Part shown: in pieces, positions 1-8,054 of the stretch
How the letters are laid out: the number at the start of each line of letters is the position of its first letter
Position numbering within the stretch: the stretch's first letter is position 1
DNA from: Chloroflexota bacterium
GTDB taxonomy: Bacteria; Chloroflexota; Anaerolineae; Aggregatilineales; Phototrophicaceae
Assembly: GCA_026707225.1 (NCBI GenBank)
Contig: JAPOXG010000018.1
Span: 1 to 34,113, forward strand
Length of the DNA: 34,113 bases
Reading direction: 5' to 3'
The notes under the pieces: model-generated
What the model saw: the letters and a program-made list of their open reading frames with translations, nothing else
Database searches by the model: none
What the model was told of the DNA's origin: nothing
Program-made: the position numbers and the translations under genes

Positions 1-480
1 TCCGAGCTGGCGAGCGCCAATCACCATGTCTACGCCTTTCGCGTCGGCTTCGGCAATTCGATCACTGAAGGCATGAGCGATGACGGCGAACCGACCGGTA
101 CGGCCGGTCCCCCAACCCTTGCCGTGCTGCGGGGCGCCGGCATCGGTGATATTCTGCTGGTGACAGCGCGCTACTTCGGCGGCGTCAAACTTGGCACTGG
201 CGGTCTGGCGCACGCCTACACCGCCTCGGCGCAAGAAGCGTTGCGCGCGCTGAAGACGGAGTTGAAAATACAGCGACAAACGGTCGGGCTCGAATTGCCC
301 TACACATTTTACAATCTCGCCAAGCGCCTTATTGCCGCGCACAGCGGGACGATAGAAGATGAGGTATTCGACGAACAAGTCCTGGTGATCGTCCGTTTTG
401 TCGCGGCTGACCTGGACCGTTTCGCGATAGAGATTCGTGAGCGAACCGCAGGCCAAGTGCTGCCGATTGCGCTGTCGTGA
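1..480 (+). CDS. YigZ/IMPACT (UPF0029) family protein, 5' truncated
   Basis: The frame is open from base 1, so the N-terminus lies outside the window; 159 codons remain. The visible part carries the IMPACT/YigZ signature: SDDGEPTGTAG, then VTARYFGGVKLGTGGL and a following AYT. This family (E. coli YigZ, eukaryotic IMPACT) has an RNase PH/ribosomal S5-like N-terminal domain. Its C-terminal ferredoxin-like domain matches the last ~65 residues here. Its function in bacteria is not settled; IMPACT is tied to translational control. The gene converges on the TPR gene with one base between the stop codons. Family assignment is firm; role is unknown. Confidence 0.9.
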   Translation, partial: SELASANHHVYAFRVGFGNSITEGMSDDGEPTGTAGPPTLAVLRGAGIGDILLVTARYFGGVKLGTGGLAHAYTASAQEALRALKTELKIQRQTVGLELPYTFYNLAKRLIAAHSGTIEDEVFDEQVLVIVRFVAADLDRFAIEIRERTAGQVLPIALS

Positions 481-481
481 C

Positions 482-2494
482 TTAGTCGCCCATTTTCTGG
501 GCGATCAATTGCTGGACTTGCAAAATGGCGCGGTGGGAGGGCGCAATCGTTTCCGCCAGGGCAATGTACTGGCGCGCGTCCTCAAACTGATCATTTTCGA
601 TCAAACAGGAAGCCAATTGCATCAAGAGATAAACATCGTTGGGAAAGCGCTCCAGGGCGGCATTTAGCAATGATATGGCGTCTTGGCGTTCATTTTGCGA
701 CCACAAGATGCGCGCTGTTCCCAAATCAATCTGAGGATCGGGTCCTGCAGGTTCCGCCGCCTCGCGCAGCACTTCCAGAGCGCTTTCATCATCCCGCCAG
801 CTGCGATAGCACGCGGACAAGAGCAAATGGAGGTCAACGAGCTTCGGCGCCAGCTCTATTGCCCGCTCCAGCAGTTCCACTTTGTCTTCCGACACTGGAC
901 GATTCGCGCTTAGCATGACCTTTGTTTCCGCATATTGTTCGGCAAAAGACGGCAAGGATGCCTGCAGCTGAATTCGCTGAAGTTCCAGTTCCAGATTGTC
1001 GTCGATCTCGGCAAACGACGCGCGACAGGCTTCAACCATTTCGCTGGCCAGCGCGCTGTCCGAATCCGCCAGGGCCAGCTGAGCAATAAAGATATAGGCA
1101 AAAGCATTGGAATCGAGATGTCTTTCCAGAATATCGTAGGCGCGATCGTGGTCTTCAAACTCAATCAATCGATCCAGAACTTCGCCGGTAAAAGCGCCCT
1201 CTTCGTCCCTTTGCAGCAGGCGTTTGAAATAGATCCATCGTTCGTCGTCCGCCACGTCAATCATGTAGGCGAGCGCCAGTTGAAGAGCGCCCAAGTCGCC
1301 CCTTACGCCGTCGTTGTATAGCTTTAGCGCGTTTGCAATTTCGACTGCAATATGCGCGTCTTCATCGTATTCATCCGGATCAAGCAGCAACACATCATCA
1401 ACGTTCAGATTGTTGACCTCGGCTGTCATCAATAGCTCGGCATATTGCCAGTATAGCGCGGGATGCTGCAAGCCATTCTCCAGCGCAAGCTGCGCCGTCT
1501 CGATGGCTGCCTCGACCTGCCCGGCATTCAACTGGATCTCAATCATAGCGCACCATACTGACGCGGGCGTATCGGCTCGCATACGCGGCTGCAAGACGGA
1601 ATTTGCTTGCTGAGCTTGACCCAGCCGGGATAGCCCAAGGGCGGCGGCGGCGGCGCCGGGCGCGGCCAGATCTTCGTCGCTGAATGCGCGCCCGAGTTCG
1701 GTCACAATATGCTCGCCAATTTCGGCTATTCCTGGCTGCATCACTTGCTTGGCCATCATGCCCAGGCACCAAAAGGCGAATTGGCCAAGATTCGTATGGC
1801 GCAGTTCAGCCACCTCCTCGAACTGATCGCAAACATCCTTCTCGTCCCACTCGACATCCCACAGATAGAGGCAGACATCGAGATTCCAACCAAAGACCGC
1901 TTCCAGCAGCGTCTCAAGCTCAGCGTCTCCCGCGTCAAGCGCGTCATACTCGATGATGCCGTTGGTGTTGACCTCCCCCGCTAGCGCCCGATAGACCTCC
2001 GCCGCGATAGCTGGCAGCGCGGACGTCAGGCTCGCCAGCGAGTCAAACTGGTAAGCCAAGGCATCGTCGTCGACGTCGCTCGCCGACAGGCTCCTGTCAA
2101 TTACAAGCCGCAACTCGTAGCCGTCCCACGCAGCAATGAGCGCGCCTTCAAGGATCACGTTGTCGGCTAAGCCCTCAAGCGTCCAATCAGACGCGGAGAA
2201 CTGGTAATCTGAGGCAGAAATCTCGGCATTATCGTCGGCGCCGCCAATCCTCGCGAAGCAGCGATAGACGCGTGTGTCTTGATATTGTTCCAACAGGTAA
2301 CAAAGGCAAGATGCCAGCCCCATGGCGGCTTCGGGCATGTCGGCGCATAGGATCGGATAAACGCCGATGCGAAACCGCTCATCGGCCTGAATCGCATGAG
2401 CCAGGCCGGCGGCGCTTCCGAAGATTGATGTCGGCGCTCCTGAATCACCGGGCTGTTGACCAAGCGATTTCATTCTGTGGGCGGCATTCAACAT
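482..2494 (-). CDS. Large TPR-repeat protein of unknown function
   Basis: 670 residues, acidic and Leu/Ala-rich, with no signal peptide or membrane segment, so probably cytoplasmic. The N-terminal ~180 residues match nothing I recognise. The rest is a chain of helix pairs of TPR type, clearest in the last ~130 residues, where units such as AIELAPKLVDLHLLLSACY and ALERFPNDVYLLMQLASCL follow each other at about 34-residue spacing. It is probably a scaffold or protein-binding module. The ATG at 2494 has a GGAG ribosome site about 8 bases upstream; an internal ATG at 2473 is an alternative. The gene starts just after the terminator of the upstream SH3b gene and may have its own promoter overlapping that hairpin. 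Confidence 0.8.
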   Translation of the reverse strand: MLNAAHRMKSLGQQPGDSGAPTSIFGSAAGLAHAIQADERFRIGVYPILCADMPEAAMGLASCLCYLLEQYQDTRVYRCFARIGGADDNAEISASDYQFSASDWTLEGLADNVILEGALIAAWDGYELRLVIDRSLSASDVDDDALAYQFDSLASLTSALPAIAAEVYRALAGEVNTNGIIEYDALDAGDAELETLLEAVFGWNLDVCLYLWDVEWDEKDVCDQFEEVAELRHTNLGQFAFWCLGMMAKQVMQPGIAEIGEHIVTELGRAFSDEDLAAPGAAAAALGLSRLGQAQQANSVLQPRMRADTPASVWCAMIEIQLNAGQVEAAIETAQLALENGLQHPALYWQYAELLMTAEVNNLNVDDVLLLDPDEYDEDAHIAVEIANALKLYNDGVRGDLGALQLALAYMIDVADDERWIYFKRLLQRDEEGAFTGEVLDRLIEFEDHDRAYDILERHLDSNAFAYIFIAQLALADSDSALASEMVEACRASFAEIDDNLELELQRIQLQASLPSFAEQYAETKVMLSANRPVSEDKVELLERAIELAPKLVDLHLLLSACYRSWRDDESALEVLREAAEPAGPDPQIDLGTARILWSQNERQDAISLLNAALERFPNDVYLLMQLASCLIENDQFEDARQYIALAETIAPSHRAILQVQQLIAQKMGD

Positions 2495-2507
2495 GCGCGA
2501 CGCTCCA

Positions 2508-2537
2508 ATGAAAACACCCTGCCAATATGACAGGGTG
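2508..2537 (-). terminator. Rho-independent terminator of the SH3b gene
   Basis: A 7-bp perfect stem (CACCCTG at 2515-2521 with CAGGGTG at 2531-2537) with a 9-base loop is followed, reading the minus strand, by TTTTCATT. It lies 41 bases beyond the stop of the SH3b-repeat gene and only 13 bases before the ATG of the TPR gene. Confidence 0.7.
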
Positions 2538-2538
2538 A

Positions 2539-2566
2539 ATTGTATATCCGTCTAGGTCGTTTGCAG
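2539..2566 (-). promoter_or_regulatory. Candidate promoter of the TPR gene
   Basis: On the minus strand a good -10 (TACAAT, 2539-2544) has a weak -35 (CTGCAA, 2561-2566) 16 bases upstream. The predicted start falls inside the terminator hairpin, so transcripts from here would lack the left arm and escape termination. This would explain how a gene sitting directly behind a terminator is expressed. The -35 matches only 3 of 6. Confidence 0.35.
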
Positions 2567-2577
2567 AGAGCGCTCTG

Positions 2578-3420
2578 CTAGTTGACGACCCGCAGTTGGC
2601 TGAAATCGCCCCGGAAAACGGTGTAATGATTGTTCAGCCAACCCTGCCCGAAACTGCCCTCAACGAGATACCAGCCGCGGCCTCCGGATAGCCCAAGCAC
2701 TCTCAATACAGTGCCACCGGGCACGGTGGCGACTATGCTGTTGCGAATGCCTGGACCGGAGCGAATGTTAAGAAATGCCGTATTCACAACCGCCCGCGGC
2801 GTAGAACCCGAGAGATGCGCTCCCTCGCGCTGGCTCGGCTGGCCAGATCGCGAGAGACCGGCGAAGTTGCCGCGGCCTGCCGTGTAATTGGAATTGACCC
2901 AGCCTGTGCCGGCGGATGTTTCGACTTGATACCACACGCCGCCCCCGTCAATTGAGGTGACTAACAAATTGGCGCCGCCCTTGACCGTTATGAGGACGGA
3001 ATGCCCAATACCGGGTCCGGTCCTGACGTTCAGATAGGCTGTGTTCACAACGACGTGCGGCGCGCCCGCGGGAATAGCTGTGCCGCTGCCCAAATTCGGC
3101 GGCGTATATTGGTTTGGCACGCTGGTAAAGTCGCCACGCGTCACAGCATAGAAGGAATTTACCCAACCGGGTCCGCTAGGGCTGGCGACCTGGATCCAGT
3201 CACTGCCGACATGGAGCGAAATCACGGGGAGTACCGTGCCCCCGGCTACTGTGTCGATGATATTATGGCTCACCCCTGGTCCGCTTCGGACATTCAGCCG
3301 GTACGTGTTTACCACCAAATGCGGCGTATTTTGCGCTACAGCGAGCAACTGTGCCGATGAAAGCAAAGCGACCACAACCAACGTAAAGAGCGATGCCCGA
3401 TATCTTATGCGACTGGCCAT
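2578..3420 (-). CDS. Exported protein with three bacterial SH3 (SH3b) domains
   Basis: 280 residues from the ATG at 3420, chosen because GGGAGAAG lies about 6 bases upstream and because it places a classical Sec signal peptide (R-R, a ~20-residue hydrophobic run, AVAQ) at the N-terminus. The frame is open further upstream but without a ribosome site. Three SH3b repeats follow, each starting with the same pattern: LNVRSGPG (VSHNII), LNVRTGPG (IGHSVL), LNIRSGPG (IRNSIV), and each ending in a G-W-V/L-N-S/N-(F/Y)Y element. SH3b domains usually bind cell-wall peptides or other ligands outside the membrane. There is no catalytic domain, so this is a binding or structural envelope protein. Promoter and terminator are both visible, so it appears monocistronic. 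Confidence 0.85.
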   Translation of the reverse strand: MASRIRYRASLFTLVVVALLSSAQLLAVAQNTPHLVVNTYRLNVRSGPGVSHNIIDTVAGGTVLPVISLHVGSDWIQVASPSGPGWVNSFYAVTRGDFTSVPNQYTPPNLGSGTAIPAGAPHVVVNTAYLNVRTGPGIGHSVLITVKGGANLLVTSIDGGGVWYQVETSAGTGWVNSNYTAGRGNFAGLSRSGQPSQREGAHLSGSTPRAVVNTAFLNIRSGPGIRNSIVATVPGGTVLRVLGLSGGRGWYLVEGSFGQGWLNNHYTVFRGDFSQLRVVN

Positions 3421-3475
3421 AATCTTCTCCCGTAAAGACCTATCAGCGTAATCAATGCCTGCTAACACGAAAGTC

Positions 3476-3504
3476 AGTATAGTGGTCACTAACATACGGG
3501 GCAA
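3476..3504 (-). promoter_or_regulatory. Promoter of the SH3b-repeat gene
   Basis: Minus strand TTGCCC (3499-3504), a 17-base spacer and TATACT (3476-3481): 4/6 and 5/6 matches to the housekeeping consensus. It is about 55 bases upstream of the ATG at 3420. Confidence 0.5.
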
Positions 3505-3636
3505 ACGATTTCGCTAGCAATCTCAGCCTATTAGCCCAATATATGCGCGATGAACCCTTCGCGCGCCGACCGAGGAATTCAAGCGCGAAAGGCTGGAACC
3601 GTCCGCAAGGGATAATATGAAGTTGGCGTCATAAAA

Positions 3637-3665
3637 TTGACACAATGGCCTCGCTGTGTTAACAT
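3637..3665 (+). promoter_or_regulatory. Promoter of the IscA/ErpA-type gene
   Basis: A perfect -35 TTGACA (3637-3642), a 17-base spacer and TAACAT (3660-3665) lie 33 bases upstream of the ATG at 3699. This is one of the best housekeeping-type promoters in the window. Confidence 0.65.
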
Positions 3666-3698
3666 GACCGCAGATCGCAATAGGCGAAGGGAAAAGTC

Positions 3699-4124
3699 AT
3701 GGCTTTGGCCGAGCAGCAGACAGTTGGCGTGGTAACCGACAGCACCGTGATAGATGTCACACCGGCCGCGGTGTCCATCATCAAGAGCTTGCTTGAGCAG
3801 CGCGAGATTCCTGATCATGCGCTTCGCGTCTTTGTGACGGGCGGCGGCTGTTCCGGGTTGCAGTACGGAATGGCTTTTCAGGAGGCGCCGGAAGCGGGCG
3901 ATACTGTCGTCGACTGCGCTGACGTGCGTCTATTGGTTGATCCGACGAGCATGATGTACCTCAGAGGCGCCACCATTGATTATGTCGACAGTTTGATTGG
4001 CGGGGGCTTCCGCATTGACAACCCCAACGCCGCTTCCAGTTGCGGCTGCGGCCACTCTTTCAAGGGCTCGGATGAAGATGCTGCTGACCAAAGTCAAGGC
4101 TGCGGAACCTGCGGAAGCTATTAG
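3699..4124 (+). CDS. A-type iron-sulfur cluster carrier (IscA/ErpA/HesB family)
   Basis: 141 residues. A-type carriers accept Fe-S clusters from a scaffold and pass them to target enzymes. The three conserved cysteines are present: C51 in GGGCSGLQY, and C115 and C117 in SSCGCG near the end of the core domain. The first ~18 residues are an extra N-terminal arm. After the usual end there is a 24-residue acidic tail finishing in GCGTCGSY, which adds a CxxC pair (C135, C138) not part of the usual signature. The ATG has GAAGGGA upstream. It stands alone with its own promoter, divergent from the SH3b gene and convergent with the next. The best specific guess is an ErpA-like generalist, not nifU/isc-linked. 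Confidence 0.92.
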   Translation: MALAEQQTVGVVTDSTVIDVTPAAVSIIKSLLEQREIPDHALRVFVTGGGCSGLQYGMAFQEAPEAGDTVVDCADVRLLVDPTSMMYLRGATIDYVDSLIGGGFRIDNPNAASSCGCGHSFKGSDEDAADQSQGCGTCGSY

Positions 4125-4136
4125 TGTCGCTTCCGC
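4111..4136 (+). other. Strong hairpin across the stop codon of the Fe-S carrier gene
   Basis: GCGGAAGC (4111-4118) pairs perfectly with GCTTCCGC (4129-4136); the 10-base loop holds the TAG stop. No U-run follows on either strand, so it is at best an atypical terminator between two convergent genes. Confidence 0.4.
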
Positions 4137-4179
4137 AAATGTGAAGGCGCGCGCCGGTCACCGAGCGCGACCAGCTTTG

Positions 4180-4938
4180 TCAGTTACGCAGCATACTGAT
4201 CAACAACCCTACAAATCCCAGACCTGCCAATGCCAGGATCGGAACCAGCGGCGGCAGATCGAGCAGGCGTGGTTCGGACGCTTCGATTACCTCTAGTTGA
4301 TGGACAAACGCAGGCTGAGTTGCTGGCGGCGTATAAGTCGGCAGCGGCGTGGCCTCGATGACTTCCACGACGCTGACGGCATCCGCTTCACCGGTTGCGA
4401 TCTCGATGGTTCGTGGGTTCGCGCTCGTCCGATCAGCGTTCTCGTCGCCGATTAGCGCCAAGCTTCCCGCGGCGACGATGGCGTCAAGATTGTCGATCGC
4501 CTCTATTTGAGAAGGATCGCCTTCTATCGTCACCAGGTCGCCGTATACCCATGCTCGTCCATTTGGCGACAATTCGAAACTCAGTTCGTACCAGCGATAG
4601 TAATTTCGCAACACTGGATAGAGCGCTCCGTGAGCGATGGCGCCAAGCAATTCGCTTTCGATATCAGGCAAGGCGCGGACGTTCACATTCCCCGCGGACT
4701 GCAGCGCCTGCAGCCGAGCGGCCGGCAGCGGGGTCAGCGTATAGCTGGGCGTGATGGTCGGCGCCAGCGCTTGCGCGCCTTCTGGCGTGGCTGTGACCAG
4801 GTTGGCGCGCACTGGGGTCGCATCTGCGCCGCCTTGCGCGAATGAAGGCGCAATTGTCAAGAGGAGCGCAACGCAGAGCGCCACAGTTCCAATTGATCCG
4901 CGGATTCGGATCCAGTCACCAGGAAATGGCGTTGACAT
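4180..4938 (-). CDS. Membrane-anchored SH3b-domain protein
   Basis: 252 residues. An N-terminal signal peptide (VALCVALLLTIAPSFAQ) precedes a Thr/Pro-rich linker. An SH3-like domain (about residues 78-140: NVNVRALPDIESELLGAI ... GRAWVYGDLV) follows, then a second Thr/Pro-rich stretch and a C-terminal hydrophobic segment (PLVPILALAGLGFVGLLISM) with a short RN tail. It therefore sits outside the cell, fixed to the membrane by the C-terminal helix. The start overlaps the end of the upstream M23 gene by 23 bases, so the two are almost certainly co-translated, pointing to a shared cell-wall role. No catalytic motif is visible. Confidence 0.8.
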   Translation of the reverse strand: MSTPFPGDWIRIRGSIGTVALCVALLLTIAPSFAQGGADATPVRANLVTATPEGAQALAPTITPSYTLTPLPAARLQALQSAGNVNVRALPDIESELLGAIAHGALYPVLRNYYRWYELSFELSPNGRAWVYGDLVTIEGDPSQIEAIDNLDAIVAAGSLALIGDENADRTSANPRTIEIATGEADAVSVVEVIEATPLPTYTPPATQPAFVHQLEVIEASEPRLLDLPPLVPILALAGLGFVGLLISMLRN

Positions 4939-6625
4939 CAGTGTATCGACCTTGCTCGGCGATCACGCTGCGGTTGTCCAGGGTGTTCACCAAGAAGCCT
5001 TGATAAAGCTGACTGCCCAGCCCAACGACCTGCCAATGGCTCATGACAAATGGCGGAACGGCAACCTCTTGCGGGCAGCGATTGCAGTCGGCCGGGATCC
5101 ATTCGCCATTGAAGCGCCTGGCGATATGCAGATGCGTCGCTGTACTGAATCCACCGGCGCAGGACGTGTATCCCAGGATGTTGCCCGATTCAACGACCTG
5201 GCCCTCCTGCAAGGCGTCGTGCGGGCTGACATGCAGATACAGTATCGTCCAGCCGCTTCCCTCATTGCCGTCGCCATCGAGGTCCAGCACGATTAGGCCG
5301 TCGTCTATTCTGGCAATGATTCCAGCAGCAATCGCCGTGATCGGGAAACTTGATGTAAAACACCAGCTGGCTTGCTCCTCGTCGGGCGGCGCAAAGTCTA
5401 CGGCGGACCAGGCGCTGCCGTTTCCCCATCCACCGTGGAAGCCGCCTGTGAAACGCCATATATCGCCGCGTGGGAACGGAAGCGTCAAGAGAGGCTGAAT
5501 CAGTTCAGCAGGCTTGGTTTCATGCGCATCCTCAAATGGATCGCCAAACAGGCGTCGATACGTCTCGAACAACCCGGTCTCGCCGACGTCAATTTCCCAT
5601 TGTTCAGCTTCGCGAAGTTGGGCCATCGCGAATTGCAGGCCTATTGTTCCGGCGTTCAAGTCCGGATGAAAGTTTAGACGGCTGCCGTCGGCGGCTTCAA
5701 GAATCGTTACGCTGCGGTACTTCCAGTCGTAATATCCCTCGTTGAGCCGGTCCGCCAGCCAACTCAGCTGGGCGTAAAGCCCTTTCCGTCCGGTCGGCGT
5801 CGGCGCGTCCGGCGCGACTAAAGGGTAAAGCAGCGCATTTTCATCGTCTGTCGCTGCGGTGACCAGACCGGCGAAGTGTTCAAGAAACGCGAGCAGGAGG
5901 CGCGCGTCCACACTGTACTCGCGCGAAACGCGTTCGATGATCTGGCTAGCCGTCAAGGCGTCGCTGCGCTGTGTGCCATCAGCCAGCCGCGTCGGGGTGA
6001 ATACGTTGATCTGCGGCAATATGCCTGTTTTTGAGCGAAGGAAGGCATCGGTGTCGAAGCGGATGGCGCCCGCTGATCTTACCAGCCGCGAATCCGGCAC
6101 AATGCGAAACGCTGGCGTATATTCCACCGGCGTCTGTGGCAGATGAATGACCTGCCCCACCTCTAAGAAATCAGGATTCGGCAGGTCATTGACTTTCAGC
6201 AGCGCGCTGATGGAAACATTGTAGCGTTCGGCGATTCGTGTGAGCGTGTCGCCCGGCTGAACGGTATGAGCCGGTTTTTGCCCATCCTGGATATCTGATT
6301 CGGCGGCCGAAGCTTCAAGGGAATGTGTGGCGACCGCCGTAATGGATTCGTCCAAGCTGGTCCCAAGCACCGGGGTGGCAATCGCTTGGCGATTGAGCGG
6401 GACGGTGTGGTCTGATGATGCTGCTGGGTGTAGCGATTCCGTCGTTGAGCGCGCCGGCGACGCGTTTTCTTGGGCGGAGGCGGCTGAGCGCTCGACCTCT
6501 GGCGCAGCTAGGTCCGAAGCCATGGTACAGCCGGCCGAGGCGAATATGGCAAGCAGCAGCGCCACAGTCGGAAAGAACCGAACACGGCCGGTCTGGGAGA
6601 TCGTCTTGCTGTCGGTAAACTGCAC
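4916..6625 (-). CDS. LysM-M23 family metallopeptidase lipoprotein
   Basis: 569 residues starting at a GTG (6625). The next ATG lies after the signal sequence, so GTG is preferred; AAAGG sits about 10 bases upstream. The signal peptide ends in a lipobox-like SAGC (C33). A Ser/Thr/Ala-rich linker leads to one LysM domain (about 119-163: HTVQPGDTLTRIAERYNVS ... QVIHLP), then ~220 unassigned residues, then an M23 peptidase domain (about 390-515). Zinc-site candidates are H397, D410 and the HxH pair H498/H500, with H465 in YLHVS. The usual HxxxD is absent (Trp at that place); instead H397 and D410 are 13 apart, as I recall for LasA-type M23A enzymes. It probably cuts peptidoglycan cross-links. It is co-translated with the anchored SH3b protein. 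Confidence 0.85.
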   Translation of the reverse strand: MQFTDSKTISQTGRVRFFPTVALLLAIFASAGCTMASDLAAPEVERSAASAQENASPARSTTESLHPAASSDHTVPLNRQAIATPVLGTSLDESITAVATHSLEASAAESDIQDGQKPAHTVQPGDTLTRIAERYNVSISALLKVNDLPNPDFLEVGQVIHLPQTPVEYTPAFRIVPDSRLVRSAGAIRFDTDAFLRSKTGILPQINVFTPTRLADGTQRSDALTASQIIERVSREYSVDARLLLAFLEHFAGLVTAATDDENALLYPLVAPDAPTPTGRKGLYAQLSWLADRLNEGYYDWKYRSVTILEAADGSRLNFHPDLNAGTIGLQFAMAQLREAEQWEIDVGETGLFETYRRLFGDPFEDAHETKPAELIQPLLTLPFPRGDIWRFTGGFHGGWGNGSAWSAVDFAPPDEEQASWCFTSSFPITAIAAGIIARIDDGLIVLDLDGDGNEGSGWTILYLHVSPHDALQEGQVVESGNILGYTSCAGGFSTATHLHIARRFNGEWIPADCNRCPQEVAVPPFVMSHWQVVGLGSQLYQGFLVNTLDNRSVIAEQGRYTDVNAISW

Positions 6626-6654
6626 TTGGGACTGCCTTTGAACACCTGTATACT
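6626..6654 (+). promoter_or_regulatory. Promoter of the SCP2 gene
   Basis: TTGGGA (6626-6631), a 17-base spacer and TATACT (6649-6654), 4/6 and 5/6 matches. The -35 abuts the GTG of the divergent M23 gene, so the two genes share a very short control region. Confidence 0.5.
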
Positions 6655-6697
6655 AATTCAGGATTTTGGATCGCGACATCAACATTAGGAGTGAGCT

Positions 6698-7027
6698 ATG
6701 GCCAACGCTGAAGAGGTAAAGAACCTGTTTCCGGCAATGGTGGATCGATTCCTCTCTGAGAAAGCGGGAGATATGAGCGCGACCATTCTCTTTGATCTGA
6801 GTGGCGACAATGGTGGATTCTATTGGATCAAGATCGCGGATGGCGCCGCCACCACCGGCGCCGGAGAATTGAGCGATCCGTCGATGACGGTCAAAGCGAG
6901 CGCTGACGACTGGTTCGCGGTGGCCACCGGTGAAATGAATGCGATGCAGGCATTTATGACGGGCAAACTCAAAATCCATGGCGATATGGGGCTGGCGATG
7001 AAGCTCCAGACGATCTTCGCGCAATAA
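6698..7027 (+). CDS. SCP2 sterol-binding domain protein
   Basis: 109 residues, essentially a single SCP2 fold. Family features are a FPAMVDRFL helix, the strand pattern ATILFDLSG ... GFYWIKIADG, then DPSMTVKASADDWFAVATG and the closing GKLKIHGDMGLAMKLQTIF, where the KIxGDM motif is highly typical. The domain binds lipids or fatty acyl chains in a hydrophobic tunnel. Bacterial stand-alone copies have no fixed function; lipid carriage is the likely role. AGGAG lies 6 bases before the ATG. The gene is monocistronic with its own promoter and converges on the HEAT-repeat gene with a 14-base gap. Confidence 0.9.
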   Translation: MANAEEVKNLFPAMVDRFLSEKAGDMSATILFDLSGDNGGFYWIKIADGAATTGAGELSDPSMTVKASADDWFAVATGEMNAMQAFMTGKLKIHGDMGLAMKLQTIFAQ

Positions 7028-7041
7028 GGTCTATGCGCCAT

Positions 7042-8052
7042 CTATGGATCGTCGTCAGTTTCCAGCCCCAAGGAAGCAAAGCTCAAACTGAAGCCGGCCT
7101 TATCCAGCGCCTCGTCAATCGCCGCTCTTGAATCATCATCGGTCACGATTTCGTCCAGGCTGCCTAAAATGTCAAAAGCCTGCCGGCCGCCGATTTCACC
7201 CAAGGACCAGATCGCAATCATTTGAATCTCTTGGTCGTCGCTGAGCGTGAACTCGCCGACCCGCCGCGCCGCTTCTTTCAGCTGTATCTGGCCACACGCT
7301 CTGATAGCTTCAAAGACGCATTCGCCGTCCGCGCTCTCGAGCTCGTCCATCAATTTGGCGCGCCAAATCGAGTTGCAGGTGCGTCCCATTGCGTAAATGG
7401 CGCCGATTCTAAGTTCATGGTTGCCATCCGCGTAAGCGGTCTCGATGAGGCCGCTGACCTTCGGATGGCTTGAATTGGCGAGCGCTTCCAAAGAGCGGCG
7501 GCGGATTTCCACCGGCTCCTCAGGATCACTGTGAATGCCATAAACCAGCGATTGCGCCTCAGCCGCGAGATCGGCCGGGACATCCCCGTATTCGCCCAGG
7601 AGAATGAATCGGCCCAAATGCTCCAGCGCGCGCGCCCGAACGGCGGCGTCATCGTCGGATGCCGCCATTTTCATCAACGCGCGCATGGTCACGGCTGATT
7701 CGTCTATCCATAGCAGGTCGATCGATGCGGCGCGGACGAGGCTGCTGGCATCTTCCAAACACAGCAAGGCAATCTCGCGAAAATTGAGCTCAAACATGGC
7801 TTCGCTGGCTTCATTCAGCGAATGCAATATGCGATGCTTGGCGACAGCGGGAAGCGGATTCCAGACCGGTTCTATTGTCCGCAATTCCTCATGCGTCAAA
7901 TCACTGAGTCCATATACTATCGCCGCCGGAATGACGGCTTGAAGCGAACGCGCCTCGTTCTGCAATGATTGCGCAAGCTCTTCAAGCGAAGGCTTGGGCA
8001 TGGGCAGGTCAAGCGCTTCATCTTCGAAGGCGGGCATTCGCTTGTCTTCCAT
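7042..8052 (-). CDS. HEAT-repeat protein coupled to the site-2 protease gene
   Basis: 336 residues, acidic, no signal or membrane helix. Several HEAT-like helical repeats are visible from about residue 90 onward (LCLEDASSLVRAASIDLLW; DDDAAVRARALEHLGRF; PVEIRRRSLEALANS; NHELRIGAIYAMGR; DQEIQMIAIWSLGEIGG). These fit the PBS-lyase-type HEAT family, which forms curved protein-binding scaffolds. The ATG is two bases after the stop of the upstream RseP gene, so translation is coupled. It may therefore bind or regulate the cytoplasmic side of the protease or its substrate, but this is inference. It is not a phycobilin lyase by any sign seen here. Confidence 0.8.
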   Translation of the reverse strand: MEDKRMPAFEDEALDLPMPKPSLEELAQSLQNEARSLQAVIPAAIVYGLSDLTHEELRTIEPVWNPLPAVAKHRILHSLNEASEAMFELNFREIALLCLEDASSLVRAASIDLLWIDESAVTMRALMKMAASDDDAAVRARALEHLGRFILLGEYGDVPADLAAEAQSLVYGIHSDPEEPVEIRRRSLEALANSSHPKVSGLIETAYADGNHELRIGAIYAMGRTCNSIWRAKLMDELESADGECVFEAIRACGQIQLKEAARRVGEFTLSDDQEIQMIAIWSLGEIGGRQAFDILGSLDEIVTDDDSRAAIDEALDKAGFSLSFASLGLETDDDP

Positions 8053-8054
8053 AA

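Noticed and set aside
4111..4136. Rho-independent terminator after the Fe-S carrier gene
   Set aside because: Stem is strong but there is no U-run on either strand; listed only as a hairpin.
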